From Mycoavidus cysteinexigens_B (GTDB lineage Bacteria; Pseudomonadota; Gammaproteobacteria; Burkholderiales; Burkholderiaceae): a stretch of 64,000 nucleotides of DNA. Below the pieces are notes generated by a model that was not told the DNA's origin, did no database searches, and saw nothing but the letters and a program-made list of their open reading frames with translations. Made by a program: the position numbers and the translations under genes. Of the stretch, positions 17,641 through 26,287 are shown piece by piece (the first letter of the stretch is position 1; the number at the start of each line of letters is the position of its first letter). Location: contig JASSUG010000002.1 in NCBI GenBank assembly GCA_031963465.1, positions 372,001 through 436,000 of the forward strand, written 5' to 3'.

Positions 17641-19089
17641 ATGATGAAATTAAATCAACAAACGATGTACGAGCGTAGTGTTGCCAAAGACCAAACTTAT
17701 GACGGACGGTTTTTCACTGGGGTGCTCACCACCGGCATTTACTGTTTGCCATCATGCCCTGCGCGCAAACCTAAGTTTGACAATGTACGCTTTTTTGCGA
17801 CTGAAGCGGAAGCGATTGCTGCGGGCTTACGCGCCTGCAAGCGGTGCCGCCCAGATCTTTTTGCACGTGGCATGCGTTGGGATGAGGCCTTATACGAAGG
17901 CTTAATCGAACGGGTGCGCGCTGAGCCTAGCGCATTTAAGGATGTGAATAGTCTCGCCGCCACCGCGGGTATTGGCATCACCCATTTAGCTGAACTCATC
18001 CGCACTCATGCTCATCTAACACCGGCGGCGTTATTGCGCCAAGAGCAAATCGCTTTTGCTTGTCAACGTTTAATTGATTCAAATGAGCGAGTGATCGATC
18101 TGGCTCATGAAGCAGGCTTTGAGAGCGAGGCCACCTTCCATCGGCAGTTTCTGGCCACCACCGCAATGACACCAGGTGCCTATCGGGCTTTACGCGAGTC
18201 AAAGAGTTTTTTACTGCAACTACCGGCAGATTTTCGGGCAATTGATGTGCTCCGTTACCATGGACGAGATCGCGAGGGCACCTTTGAACAAGTCTGCGGT
18301 CAACAGATCTCTATTCCGCTCAGACTCAACAGTCTATTAGTGAGGCTCAAACTCACCTTACAAACGCCAGGCGCCTGGTGCGAGGTTGAGTATGACGGCG
18401 CACCTGCGCCGCAAATTATGGTTAAAACCCATGTGATCGTGATGCGTATGTTAGGTTTATATAGTGACAGCGCCAGTTTTGAGGCGAGGGCGAATAAACA
18501 AGAACATGTGCGAACGCTCGTTGCGAATCACCGTGGTCTCCGCATTCCGCTAGCGCCAGGCATTTTTGAGGCGCTCGTATGGGCCATCATCGGCCAGCAA
18601 ATTAATCTCGCTTTCGCGGTACAACTACGGCGAGCCCTGATCAAGCACGCAGGTGACCCAGTTGGCGCAGGTGGCCAATATACTCATCCATCACCCGAGC
18701 GCATTGCTGCGATGGACCCTTCTGAATTAACCGCGTTACGTTATTCACGCTCTAAAGCAGGGTATTTGATTAATGCTGCGCAAGCAGTCTGCTCAGGGCA
18801 ATTGCCATTAGAACGCTTAGCGCAAGGCTCGGCTCAAGTCGCGGACCGAACCCTACGCAGTCTACGCGGTCTGGGGCCATGGACCACGCACTACACTTTA
18901 ATGCGTGGTTTAGGGTTAGCCGATTGCATGCCAGCTGGTGATAGTGGTTTGGCGGCAGGACTACAACATCTGCATCAATTACCACAGAGGCCAACCGTAG
19001 AACAGATGACAGCCCTAATGGCCCCCTTCGCCCCCCATCGCAGCCTCGCTACCTGCCATGTTTGGGCCAGCTTAGCGACGCAAACATAA
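17641..19089 (+). CDS. alkA: Ada-AlkA fusion: methyl-responsive regulator and 3-methyladenine DNA glycosylase
   Basis: A 482-residue fusion for alkylation repair. Residues 1-75 are the Ada zinc/methyl-acceptor domain with cysteines 35, 39, 66 and 69, where the first is the expected phosphotriester methyl acceptor. Residues ~90-185 form an AraC-type helix-turn-helix. From ~195 on comes the AlkA glycosylase with its N-terminal domain, helix-hairpin-helix LRGLGPWTTHY and the catalytic aspartate in PAGDSGL near residue 438. The protein should excise alkylated bases and, once methylated, activate its own operon. The ogt gene begins 11 bp after its stop. The start may be 17641 or the next ATG at 17644. 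Confidence 0.93.
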   Translation: MMKLNQQTMYERSVAKDQTYDGRFFTGVLTTGIYCLPSCPARKPKFDNVRFFATEAEAIAAGLRACKRCRPDLFARGMRWDEALYEGLIERVRAEPSAFKDVNSLAATAGIGITHLAELIRTHAHLTPAALLRQEQIAFACQRLIDSNERVIDLAHEAGFESEATFHRQFLATTAMTPGAYRALRESKSFLLQLPADFRAIDVLRYHGRDREGTFEQVCGQQISIPLRLNSLLVRLKLTLQTPGAWCEVEYDGAPAPQIMVKTHVIVMRMLGLYSDSASFEARANKQEHVRTLVANHRGLRIPLAPGIFEALVWAIIGQQINLAFAVQLRRALIKHAGDPVGAGGQYTHPSPERIAAMDPSELTALRYSRSKAGYLINAAQAVCSGQLPLERLAQGSAQVADRTLRSLRGLGPWTTHYTLMRGLGLADCMPAGDSGLAAGLQHLHQLPQRPTVEQMTALMAPFAPHRSLATCHVWASLATQT

Positions 19090-19100
19090 GGAGAGATACC

Positions 19101-19607
19101 ATGCAACCTCAAACGCATTATTTTGGTGGGCAATTCTCTACCCCACTTGGACCAATGACCGCCATCGTCACCACCGAAGGCGCTTTAGTTCGGCTTGGAT
19201 TTGATGGAGAAACACGAGCCGCGCGCCGTTTATTGCAGGGGCTTGATGTCACCTGGCAAAACGCCAAAACTGCCTTTGTTCAGCAGCAAATTGAGGAATA
19301 TTGCTTGGGCTGCCGAGAAAAATTCGACTTGCCGCTGGCGCCTCTAGGCACGGTTTTTCAACTTCGCGTTTGGCAGCAACTCACCGCTATTCCATACGGT
19401 ACCACCCTGAGTTATGGCGAGCTAGCCCGTAGCCTAGACTGCCCAACAGCGGCACGCGCAGTAGGCGCTGCCAATGGCGCCAACCAGATTGCCGTGATTG
19501 TACCTTGCCACCGAGTCATTGGAGCCAGTGGTAGCCTGACTGGATATGCAGGCGGGCTCGACGTAAAACATGCCTTACTTACGCTAGAAAAAGCTCATTT
19601 AAATTAG
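19101..19607 (+). CDS. ogt: Methylated-DNA--[protein]-cysteine S-methyltransferase
   Basis: A suicide enzyme that removes methyl groups from O6-methylguanine. The 168-residue product has the acceptor Cys136 in the invariant PCHRVIG motif and the helix-turn-helix region SYGELARSL before it. The ATG at 19101 is chosen because AAGGAGAG lies just upstream; a longer frame begins inside alkA without such a site. It forms a two-gene adaptive-response operon with the Ada-AlkA fusion. Confidence 0.95.
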   Translation: MQPQTHYFGGQFSTPLGPMTAIVTTEGALVRLGFDGETRAARRLLQGLDVTWQNAKTAFVQQQIEEYCLGCREKFDLPLAPLGTVFQLRVWQQLTAIPYGTTLSYGELARSLDCPTAARAVGAANGANQIAVIVPCHRVIGASGSLTGYAGGLDVKHALLTLEKAHLN

Positions 19608-19624
19608 CCATTTGGTCTAGTATT

Positions 19625-19700
19625 CATGATTGTTTGGTCGTGACAGAATGTTTTGCATTCTCCACCCGTTGGCGGTAAGCCAAGCAACCAGACAATCGTG
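19625..19700 (+). repeat. 76-bp three-way-junction palindrome upstream of rpn
   Basis: The outer arms 19625-19638 and 19687-19700 pair over 14 positions. Twelve are Watson-Crick and the two others are G-U when read as plus-strand RNA. Two perfect hairpins lie inside: GAATG/CATTC at 19646-19660 and TTGGC/GCCAA at 19669-19683. The structure begins 17 bp after ogt and ends two bases before the rpn ATG. No U tract follows, so it is not a standard terminator. It could be a REP-like element or an RNA structure that controls translation of rpn. Confidence 0.6.
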
Positions 19701-19702
19701 CA

Positions 19703-20650
19703 ATGAGCTACTCATCAATGCCCCATGATGGATTGTTTAAGCTCTTCTTGATGGATGTAAACATCGCCAAAGAGTTTTTGCAAATTCACCTATCTCATTC
19801 TGTGCAGCAACAGTTTGATTTTGATACTTTAGCGCTTGCTCCAGGCGCCTTTGTTGAAAATGATTTAAGCCAGCATTACTGCGATATCGCTTATTCGATC
19901 CGTTTAATGAACAAGCACAGTTCAGCGTATATTTTGCTTGAACACGAAAGCGCAGTGGGTAAGCTCACCCCATTTAAACTATCGCGCTACCAAAGCGCGC
20001 TTATGAAACAACACCTTAACCAAGGCGATACGTTATTGCCTGTTGTGCTGCCGATCATTTTCTATCGAGGAGCCGGGTCTTATCGCGGTCCGCTCAGACT
20101 CTTAGAATGTTTTAGGGATAAGACTTTAGCACAAGAAATATTAGATCTAGCCAAGCCCATTCAGTTGATTGCTTTATCAGCAATACCAGACGATATCTTA
20201 ATGACACATAAGCGTTGTGCAGCATTAGAACTAGGGCAAAAACACATTTATAACTGGGATCTGAAGCAACTTGTGCCTAAGGTTTTTGAGCTTTTTGACC
20301 GCTATCCACTAGACATTGAAAAGAGACAAGGACTACTATATTATCTAGCAAAAGAAGGGCAGGAAATGGATCAGCAGTTTGTTCAATTTATGATTAACAC
20401 CGCACCACATTACCGGGAGGACATTATGTCTGCAGGGCAATATTTAATTGAAGAAGGCCGACAAAAGGGCCATCAGGAAGGCTGGCAAGACGCTATGCTT
20501 GAAACAGCTCAAAATATGTTAACAAGAGGTGTACCCTTTGATGTTATCAAGCAAGTCACGAAACTTTCTGATGATACTATCACCGCTCTCATGCCAGAAA
20601 ATAATCACACCGTATGTGCTAATCAAACGGATATGGTCCGTGCGCCTTAG
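19703..20650 (+). CDS. Rpn-family recombination-promoting nuclease / putative transposase (PD-(D/E)XK)
   Basis: A 315-residue member of the Transposase_31/Rpn family of PD-(D/E)XK nucleases, linked in E. coli RpnA to RecA-independent recombination. Signature parts are HDGLFKLFL at the start, the acidic metal site in HYCDIAYS with LLEHES about 20 residues later, and VVLPIIFYRG. The C-terminus holds a helical segment with GRQKGHQEGWQD, typical of the family. No Shine-Dalgarno sequence is seen; a palindrome abuts the start. Its last 32 bp overlap the 3' end of purK on the other strand. Confidence 0.88.
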   Translation: MSYSSMPHDGLFKLFLMDVNIAKEFLQIHLSHSVQQQFDFDTLALAPGAFVENDLSQHYCDIAYSIRLMNKHSSAYILLEHESAVGKLTPFKLSRYQSALMKQHLNQGDTLLPVVLPIIFYRGAGSYRGPLRLLECFRDKTLAQEILDLAKPIQLIALSAIPDDILMTHKRCAALELGQKHIYNWDLKQLVPKVFELFDRYPLDIEKRQGLLYYLAKEGQEMDQQFVQFMINTAPHYREDIMSAGQYLIEEGRQKGHQEGWQDAMLETAQNMLTRGVPFDVIKQVTKLSDDTITALMPENNHTVCANQTDMVRAP

Positions 20651-21827
20651 TGGATATCATCTGTAGCAACCGCGCGCTTTCACACGCGGCGGCGGAGGCC
20701 TCGTCCAAGGTTGCCGCAACCAGCGTTAAATGACCCATTTTACGAGCTGGGCGCGCCTCCTCTTTCGCATAGAGATGGAGCCGTGCCGCTGGCAAGGCAA
20801 TCACCTCATGCCATGGTGGCATTTGATTACACCCACCTCCAACAAACCAAAGATCCCCCAGCAGATTCAGCATCACCGCGGCCGAATGTTGCCGCGTGTC
20901 GCCCAATGGCAGTCCCGTCATTGCGCGTACTTGCTGCTCAAATTGGCTGGTAGCGCAAGCATCTACGGTGTAATGACCGGAGTTGTGTGGGCGCGGAGCC
21001 ATTTCATTGGCTAATAACGAGCCATCTTCCAGCACAAAGAATTCAACACATAAAACCCCCACATAGCGCAGTTGCTCAGCCATCGCCAAAGCTGTGCACG
21101 TTGCAGCGTCGGCCAGTGCTGGCGGTACATTTGGCGCCGGGGCAATGGTTTGCATTAAGATTCCATGCTGATGTGTATTGCATACCAGTGGGTAAACAGC
21201 GGTTGCACCATTTACGCTGCGAGCAATCAGCGTAGAGACTTCATAAGCAATCGGTACCTGTTTTTCAAGCACGCAGGCCACCTCGCCAAGCTCAGCATAA
21301 GCACGCTGCAGTTCGACCGCGCTTGCAACTTTAATTTGGCCTTTGCCGTCGTAGCCCAGGCGGGCGGTTTTTAAAATCCCCGGCAAAACTGCATTAAGCT
21401 GTTCATGACTGAACTGCGCCAGCCTATCTGCCGACTCTATGATGAGGTGAGGCACGACCGCTACCCCACAGCTTTCTATAAAACGCTTTTCTGCAATTCG
21501 ATCTTGCGCAATCGCCACGCAGTGACTCGCCGGGCTCACATAGGTTGTGCGCGCTAGGTGCTCAAGGCTTGCCGCTGGCACGTTTTCAAACTCGGTGGAA
21601 ATCGCCGCGCAGAGCTGGGCAAACTCAGCCAGTACGGCCTGATCCTCGTAAGGTGCGCACAAATGACGATCCGCTACTGCGCCTGCTGGACTCGCTGGAT
21701 TAGGGTCCAGCACCGCTACCCGGTAACCCATGGTTTGGGCCGCAAAACAAAACATGCGGCCAAGCTGGCCGCCACCCAGGATGCCAAGCCAGGCACCGGG
21801 CAAAATTGGAAAGCTAGGAGCAAACAT
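20619..21827 (-). CDS. purK: 5-(carboxyamino)imidazole ribonucleotide synthase
   Basis: PurK carboxylates AIR to N5-CAIR with ATP and bicarbonate in purine synthesis. The 402-residue ATP-grasp protein has the N-terminal GILGGGQLGRMF dinucleotide-like loop, KTARLGYDGKGQ and the EMAPRPHNSGHYT motif. Its ATG shares one base with the purE stop, implying translational coupling. The 3' end overlaps the convergent rpn gene by 32 bp, so the last ~10 residues may differ from those of relatives. Confidence 0.96.
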   Translation of the reverse strand: MFAPSFPILPGAWLGILGGGQLGRMFCFAAQTMGYRVAVLDPNPASPAGAVADRHLCAPYEDQAVLAEFAQLCAAISTEFENVPAASLEHLARTTYVSPASHCVAIAQDRIAEKRFIESCGVAVVPHLIIESADRLAQFSHEQLNAVLPGILKTARLGYDGKGQIKVASAVELQRAYAELGEVACVLEKQVPIAYEVSTLIARSVNGATAVYPLVCNTHQHGILMQTIAPAPNVPPALADAATCTALAMAEQLRYVGVLCVEFFVLEDGSLLANEMAPRPHNSGHYTVDACATSQFEQQVRAMTGLPLGDTRQHSAAVMLNLLGDLWFVGGGCNQMPPWHEVIALPAARLHLYAKEEARPARKMGHLTLVAATLDEASAAACESARLLQMISTKAHGPYPFD

Positions 21828-22333
21828 TAGAGATTAGGTAGGGTTGCAGCACACGCCGCATCGTGTTGCCGCTGGCGGAACAGTTCGAGTTTGCGGGTGA
21901 ATTCAGCAGAAACATTAGCCAATAGCGCAATCGCAAATAAGGCCGCATTGGCCGCGCCTGCTTCGCCGATCGAGAAAGTCGCAACCGGCACGCCCTTTGG
22001 CATTTGTACAATTGAATGGAGCGAATCGACGCCTCTCAGATATTGACTTGGCACGGGCACGCCCAGTACCGGTACCGTGGTTTTTGCGGCGAGCATACCT
22101 GGCAAATGCGCCGCGCCCCCGGCTCCAGCAATAATCGCCACCAGTGAGCGCGCGCGCGCATTCTGTGCATAAGCCAGCATCTCGTCAGGCATCCGGTGTG
22201 CGGAAAGAACTTGAACTGCATACGGCACCTCAAACTCTTTTAGAATTTGCACCGCATGCCGCATGACGTCCCAGTCCGAGGCTGAACCCATTACCACGCC
22301 GATCAATGGCGGCTGTCGCTGGTCATTTTCCAT
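21827..22333 (-). CDS. purE: 5-(carboxyamino)imidazole ribonucleotide mutase
   Basis: PurE converts N5-CAIR to CAIR, the step after PurK. The ATG at 22333 gives the normal 168 residues beginning MENDQRQPPL; a longer frame would overlap purC and is rejected. Typical motifs are VVMGSASDWDVM, the SAHRMPDEM loop and GAGGAAHLPGM. It lies 23 bp after purC and overlaps purK by one base, within a purC-purE-purK operon. Confidence 0.96.
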   Translation of the reverse strand: MENDQRQPPLIGVVMGSASDWDVMRHAVQILKEFEVPYAVQVLSAHRMPDEMLAYAQNARARSLVAIIAGAGGAAHLPGMLAAKTTVPVLGVPVPSQYLRGVDSLHSIVQMPKGVPVATFSIGEAGAANAALFAIALLANVSAEFTRKLELFRQRQHDAACAATLPNL

Positions 22334-22356
22334 CTGCTTAAGCCTTGCATAGCTGA

Positions 22357-23247
22357 TTAAATTTCGCCGGTTAAGCGCTCGAGCGCTTCGTGATATTTGG
22401 CGGCTGTTTTTTCGATCACCTCGGCCGGTAATGTGGGCGCCGGCGGAGTCTTTGACCAAGACTGCGTCTCGAGCCAATCGCGCACAAACTGTTTATCAAA
22501 CGAGGGCGGATTTTCACCAACCTGGTATTGATCAGCCGGCCAGAAGCGCGATGAATCGGCAGTCAGCACTTCGTCCATTAAGTGCAAAACGCCATTTTCG
22601 TCTAAGCCAAACTCAAATTTGGTGTCTGCAATGATAATGCCACGCGTTGCCGCATATTCTGCCGCTTCACGGTAAAGTAACAAGCTAAGGTCACGAATTT
22701 GCGATGCCAAGGTAGTCCCAATCAAGGCTTCAACTGCAGCAAAAGAGATATTCTCGTCATGCTCGCCAAGATTGGCTTTGGCCGCTGGCGTGAAGATCGG
22801 CTGCGGCAACTGTTGCGCATTTTTCAAGCCAACCGGTAACGCAACCCCACATACCGCGCCAGTTGCCTGGTAATCTTTCCAGCCACTTCCTGCCAGATAA
22901 CCGCGCACAACCGCTTCAATCAAAATCGGCGTTAAGCGCTTAGCGACTACCGCACGGCCTTTGACTTGCGCAACTTCGTCAGAGGCCACGACGGACTCAG
23001 GCGCAACCCCGGTTAAGTGATTGGGGACATGATGTGCAAACCGCGCAAACCAGAAATTTGACATCTGGTTAAGGACGTATCCTTTCCCAGGAATCGGCTC
23101 ATTGAGCACAACGTCAAACGCAGAAATACGGTCAGTCGTGATAATCAGTAGTTGATCCCGGCCAATCGCATAATTGTCGCGAACTTTGCCGCAGCCTAAC
23201 AGGCTCAGCGAAGACAACGAAGATTGATAAAGTGTAGGTGACGGCAT
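22357..23247 (-). CDS. purC: Phosphoribosylaminoimidazole-succinocarboxamide synthase
   Basis: PurC condenses CAIR with aspartate to form SAICAR. The 296-residue protein is of the long SAICAR-synthetase type, with GKVRDNYAIG near the N-terminus, the TTDRISAFDVVL motif, VRGYLAGSGWKDY and the DTKFEFGLDENG motif followed by LTADSSRFWPAD. It is the first of three purine genes and follows fba by 38 bp on the same strand. Confidence 0.97.
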   Translation of the reverse strand: MPSPTLYQSSLSSLSLLGCGKVRDNYAIGRDQLLIITTDRISAFDVVLNEPIPGKGYVLNQMSNFWFARFAHHVPNHLTGVAPESVVASDEVAQVKGRAVVAKRLTPILIEAVVRGYLAGSGWKDYQATGAVCGVALPVGLKNAQQLPQPIFTPAAKANLGEHDENISFAAVEALIGTTLASQIRDLSLLLYREAAEYAATRGIIIADTKFEFGLDENGVLHLMDEVLTADSSRFWPADQYQVGENPPSFDKQFVRDWLETQSWSKTPPAPTLPAEVIEKTAAKYHEALERLTGEI

Positions 23248-23285
23248 AAGAAGTATTTTTTTGACGGGTGGGCACGCGCTAATTT

Positions 23286-24350
23286 TTACTGCACCTGTTG
23301 CGTCAGTTCGCCTTTTTGATAACGTTGAGCCATTTTTTCAAGCGGCGCTGCCTTGATTTTGCTAGCCTGCCCTTCACAGCCAAAAGCGAGATAGCGAGCT
23401 TTGCAGATCGCTTGCGCGGCGGCGCGAGCGGGCTTGAGAAAGTCGCGTGGATCAAATTTGCTCGGGTTTTCAGCCAGAAAACGTCGAATCGCACCCGTCA
23501 TAGCCAGCCGTAGATCGGTATCAATATTGATTTTGCGCACACCGTGGCGGATTCCTTCCTGAATCTCTTCAACCGGCACGCCATACGTTTGTTGCATCTC
23601 GCCGCCAAACTCTCGGATTTCGGCCAATAATTCCTGTGGCACCGACGATGAGCCATGCATGACTAAATGCGTATTGGGCAGGCGGCGGTGGATTTCTTTG
23701 ATGCGTTCAATGGCCAGGATATCGCCAGTCGGCTTTTTGGTGAATTTATACGCGCCGTGCGAAGTGCCGATCGCAATCGCCAGTGCGTCACATTGAGTTT
23801 GACTCACAAAATCAGCCGCTTGCTCTGGATTCGTCAATAATTGCTCACGACTCATCGTACATTCAGCGCCATGACCGTCTTCTTTATCGCCGCGCATGGT
23901 CTCTAGCGAGCCCAAACAGCCTAACTCTGCTTCTACGGTCACACCGATTGCATGGGCCAAATCGACGACTTTTTTTGAAACCGCTACATTATATTCATAA
24001 GAGGCAATCGTTTTGCCATCTTCATGCAGTGAACCATCCATCATCACGCTGGTAAAGCCGCTACGAATGGCCGCCAAGCAAACTGCTGGCGATTGGCCAT
24101 GATCTTGATGCATCACCACCGGCAGATGAGGGTAGGCCTCGACTGCAGCTTCAATTAAATGGCGCAAAAAGGCTTCGCCAGCATATTTACGAGCGCCTGC
24201 TGACGCTTGCATGATCACTGGCGCATTGACCTCATCAGCCGCCGCCATAATCGCTTGCACTTGTTCCAAGTTATTCACATTAAAGGCCGGCAGTCCATAG
24301 CCTTCTTCAGCGGCATGGTCAAGCAATTGGCGCATAGATACGAGAGGCAC
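23286..24350 (-). CDS. fba: Class II fructose-bisphosphate aldolase
   Basis: A zinc-dependent aldolase that cleaves fructose 1,6-bisphosphate. Visible are the metal-binding HQDHG motif near residue 80, the EAELGCLGSLE segment, IGTSHGAYK and NIDTDLRLA of the phosphate site. The 354-residue length fits the class II B/Calvin-type subgroup found in betaproteobacteria. The start is a GTG with AAGGAG seven bases upstream. It lies between pgk and purC; pyruvate kinase, which I recall beside it in Burkholderia, is missing here. Confidence 0.96.
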   Translation of the reverse strand: MPLVSMRQLLDHAAEEGYGLPAFNVNNLEQVQAIMAAADEVNAPVIMQASAGARKYAGEAFLRHLIEAAVEAYPHLPVVMHQDHGQSPAVCLAAIRSGFTSVMMDGSLHEDGKTIASYEYNVAVSKKVVDLAHAIGVTVEAELGCLGSLETMRGDKEDGHGAECTMSREQLLTNPEQAADFVSQTQCDALAIAIGTSHGAYKFTKKPTGDILAIERIKEIHRRLPNTHLVMHGSSSVPQELLAEIREFGGEMQQTYGVPVEEIQEGIRHGVRKINIDTDLRLAMTGAIRRFLAENPSKFDPRDFLKPARAAAQAICKARYLAFGCEGQASKIKAAPLEKMAQRYQKGELTQQVQ

Positions 24351-24413
24351 TTGCTTTCTCCTTAATTCAAAATAATAAAATGATGTTTACGCAGCACTAA
24401 CTTGCGCGATTTA

Positions 24414-25619
24414 TCAGGTTCCAGATACTGAGCGAGTCATGAGTACCTCCACAGCAGGCAGTGCTTTCCCTTCAAGAAACTCAAGAAAAGCGCCGCCGCC
24501 AGTTGAAATATAATCTATTTGATCAGAGATACCGTATTTTGCGATCGCGGCGAGTGTATCGCCCCCTCCTGCGATTGAAAACGCAGCAGAGGTTGCAATC
24601 GCTTGCGCCAGCGCTTTTGTACCGTCACCGAAGGCATCAAACTCAAACACGCCCACTGGCCCATTCCAGACTATGGTACCGGCCTGAGCCAACAGCGCCG
24701 TCAGTTGGCTCATGCTAGCGGGGCCCAGATCGAGAATTAAGTCGTCTTCAGCCACCGCGTGCGCCGGTTTGATTTCAGGTGGCGCACTGGCGCTAAAGGT
24801 TTTTGCAGTCACCACATCCAGCGGAATGGGTACGGATGCGCCACGTTGCTGCATCAATTCCATGATGGCCTTAGCTTCACTCAATAAATCAGCTTCAGCC
24901 AACGATTTGCCAATCGGCAAACCAGCCGCCAGCATAAACGTATTAGCAATGCCGCCGCCCACAATCAGTTGATCCACCTTATGTGCCAGTGACTTCAAAA
25001 TGGTGAGTTTGGTCGATACTTTTGAACCTGCAACGATTGCCACTAACGGCCGCTTGGGTTGTTCAAGCGCGCGGGCAAGCGCACTTAATTCACTCGCCAG
25101 GAGAGGCCCGGCGGCGGCGATTGGCGCATATTTTGCGATGCCATGCGTTGACGCTTGGGCGCGATGTGCCGTGCCAAATGCATCATTAATATAAATATCG
25201 CATAGCGCCGCCATTTTCTGGGCGAGGGTGTCCGAATTCTTTTTTTCCCCTAGGTTTGCCCGGCAATTTTCTAGTAAAACCAACTGCCCCGGGGCAAGCT
25301 CAACGCCTTCTTCGACCCAATCACGGATCAATGGCACAGGACGGCCAAGGAGTTCGCCTAACCGTTGGGCAACCGCCGCTAAAGAATCTTCCGGTTTAAG
25401 TTGGCCTTCAATGGGCCGGCCCAGGTGAGAAGTCACCATAACCGCCGCACCTGCAGCCAAGGCTGCAGTCATGGCGGGTATAGAAGCACGGATGCGGGTA
25501 TCGTCGGTGATCTGACCGGCTGCATCGCGCGGCACATTGAGATCAGCACGGATAAACACCCGCTTGCCAGTCAGTTTACCAGCAGCAATCAAATCAGTAA
25601 GGCACAGAATTTGGGGCAT
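24414..25619 (-). CDS. pgk: Phosphoglycerate kinase
   Basis: Pgk makes ATP from 1,3-bisphosphoglycerate in glycolysis. The 401-residue protein carries RVFIRADLNVPRD near the N-terminus, VTSHLGRP, the GGGIANTFM hinge region and the nucleotide-site GGGDTLAA with STGGGAFLEFLEG at the C-terminus. The ATG at 25619 is preferred; an in-frame GTG three codons upstream is possible. It is followed by fba 63 bp downstream, an operon of lower glycolysis and purine genes. Confidence 0.96.
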   Translation of the reverse strand: MPQILCLTDLIAAGKLTGKRVFIRADLNVPRDAAGQITDDTRIRASIPAMTAALAAGAAVMVTSHLGRPIEGQLKPEDSLAAVAQRLGELLGRPVPLIRDWVEEGVELAPGQLVLLENCRANLGEKKNSDTLAQKMAALCDIYINDAFGTAHRAQASTHGIAKYAPIAAAGPLLASELSALARALEQPKRPLVAIVAGSKVSTKLTILKSLAHKVDQLIVGGGIANTFMLAAGLPIGKSLAEADLLSEAKAIMELMQQRGASVPIPLDVVTAKTFSASAPPEIKPAHAVAEDDLILDLGPASMSQLTALLAQAGTIVWNGPVGVFEFDAFGDGTKALAQAIATSAAFSIAGGGDTLAAIAKYGISDQIDYISTGGGAFLEFLEGKALPAVEVLMTRSVSGT

Positions 25620-25628
25620 TGGGAGCAC

Positions 25629-25999
25629 AGCGCAGATAAAATCCGCAGAAAATCAGAAAGACAATAAGGTACAGCAGGATGCATACCCATACGTTCGGCA
25701 AAAAACTAATAGGCTCGCCGGGAAAATTCCGCATTGTACCCACTATACGAAAAAACCTCCACTTTTTGACATTCTGACTGGCCTAAAGAGGCAGTCCGCG
25801 CCTTCGGATAAGCATAACCCGATCAGCGCTCACTGTCGCCATCCCAATCCCTCTTTCGTTATACGCTAAATAAATGGGCCAACACCTGATTTATAATAGC
25901 CAGCCTAAATATTAAATCGCTGCACTCAGGAGCCGCTTGATGGTGAGTAAAACGCCTCAATATGCACACTGGCTCACGCCAATTTAAAGAGAATCACAG
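25629..25999. other. Divergent intergenic region pgk / zf-CHCC
   Basis: This 371-bp stretch contains a perfect TATAAT at 25892-25897 on the plus strand without a convincing -35 box, and a 15-codon ORF at 25940-25987. The left half should hold the pgk promoter, but I found no clear boxes. No RNA gene was recognised. Confidence 0.5.
25940..25987 (+). CDS. 15-codon ORF with strong ribosome-binding site (possible leader peptide)
   Basis: An AGGAG site stands seven bases before ATG 25940, and the frame MVSKTPQYAHWLTPI ends at TAA 25985-25987, 12 bases before the zf-CHCC start. A candidate -10 box lies 43 bp upstream. The peptide has one tryptophan and no run of a single amino acid, so a classic attenuation leader is not evident. 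It may be a translational-coupling leader or the trace of a lost gene. Confidence 0.3.
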   Translation: MVSKTPQYAHWLTPI

Positions 26000-26197
26000 A
26001 TGACGCAAATACCCCTGTTTGAAGTTAAGATGGACGAACTCCCAATGTATTGTCCGAATCCCCAAATGCCTCACTGGAGTTCGCACCCCCGTGTTTTTAT
26101 CGACCTGAGCCATGGCGAGGCGAGTTGCCCCTATTGCAGTACCCGCTATGTACTACGCGATAGCGAAGCGATTACCCACCATCCTACCTCCGTTTAA
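26000..26197 (+). CDS. zf-CHCC zinc-finger domain protein
   Basis: A 65-residue zinc-binding protein of the zf-CHCC family, related to the C-terminal zinc domain of the mitochondrial complex I subunit NDUFS6. Metal ligands are seen in MYCPNP, the HPRVFID segment and the CPYC pair followed by TRYVL. Its function in bacteria is unknown to me. It lies 90 bp before waaF, an order typical of Burkholderia as recalled, where ilvE precedes it; ilvE is absent here. Confidence 0.85.
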   Translation: MTQIPLFEVKMDELPMYCPNPQMPHWSSHPRVFIDLSHGEASCPYCSTRYVLRDSEAITHHPTSV

Positions 26198-26287
26198 GGC
26201 GGCTGGCGCTTTTGTTTTTTAAATTTGTTTGAAGCACATGACCCTACCCGCCTGGCTTAGCCGCGCATCCTTTAGCCAGTCATCTTA

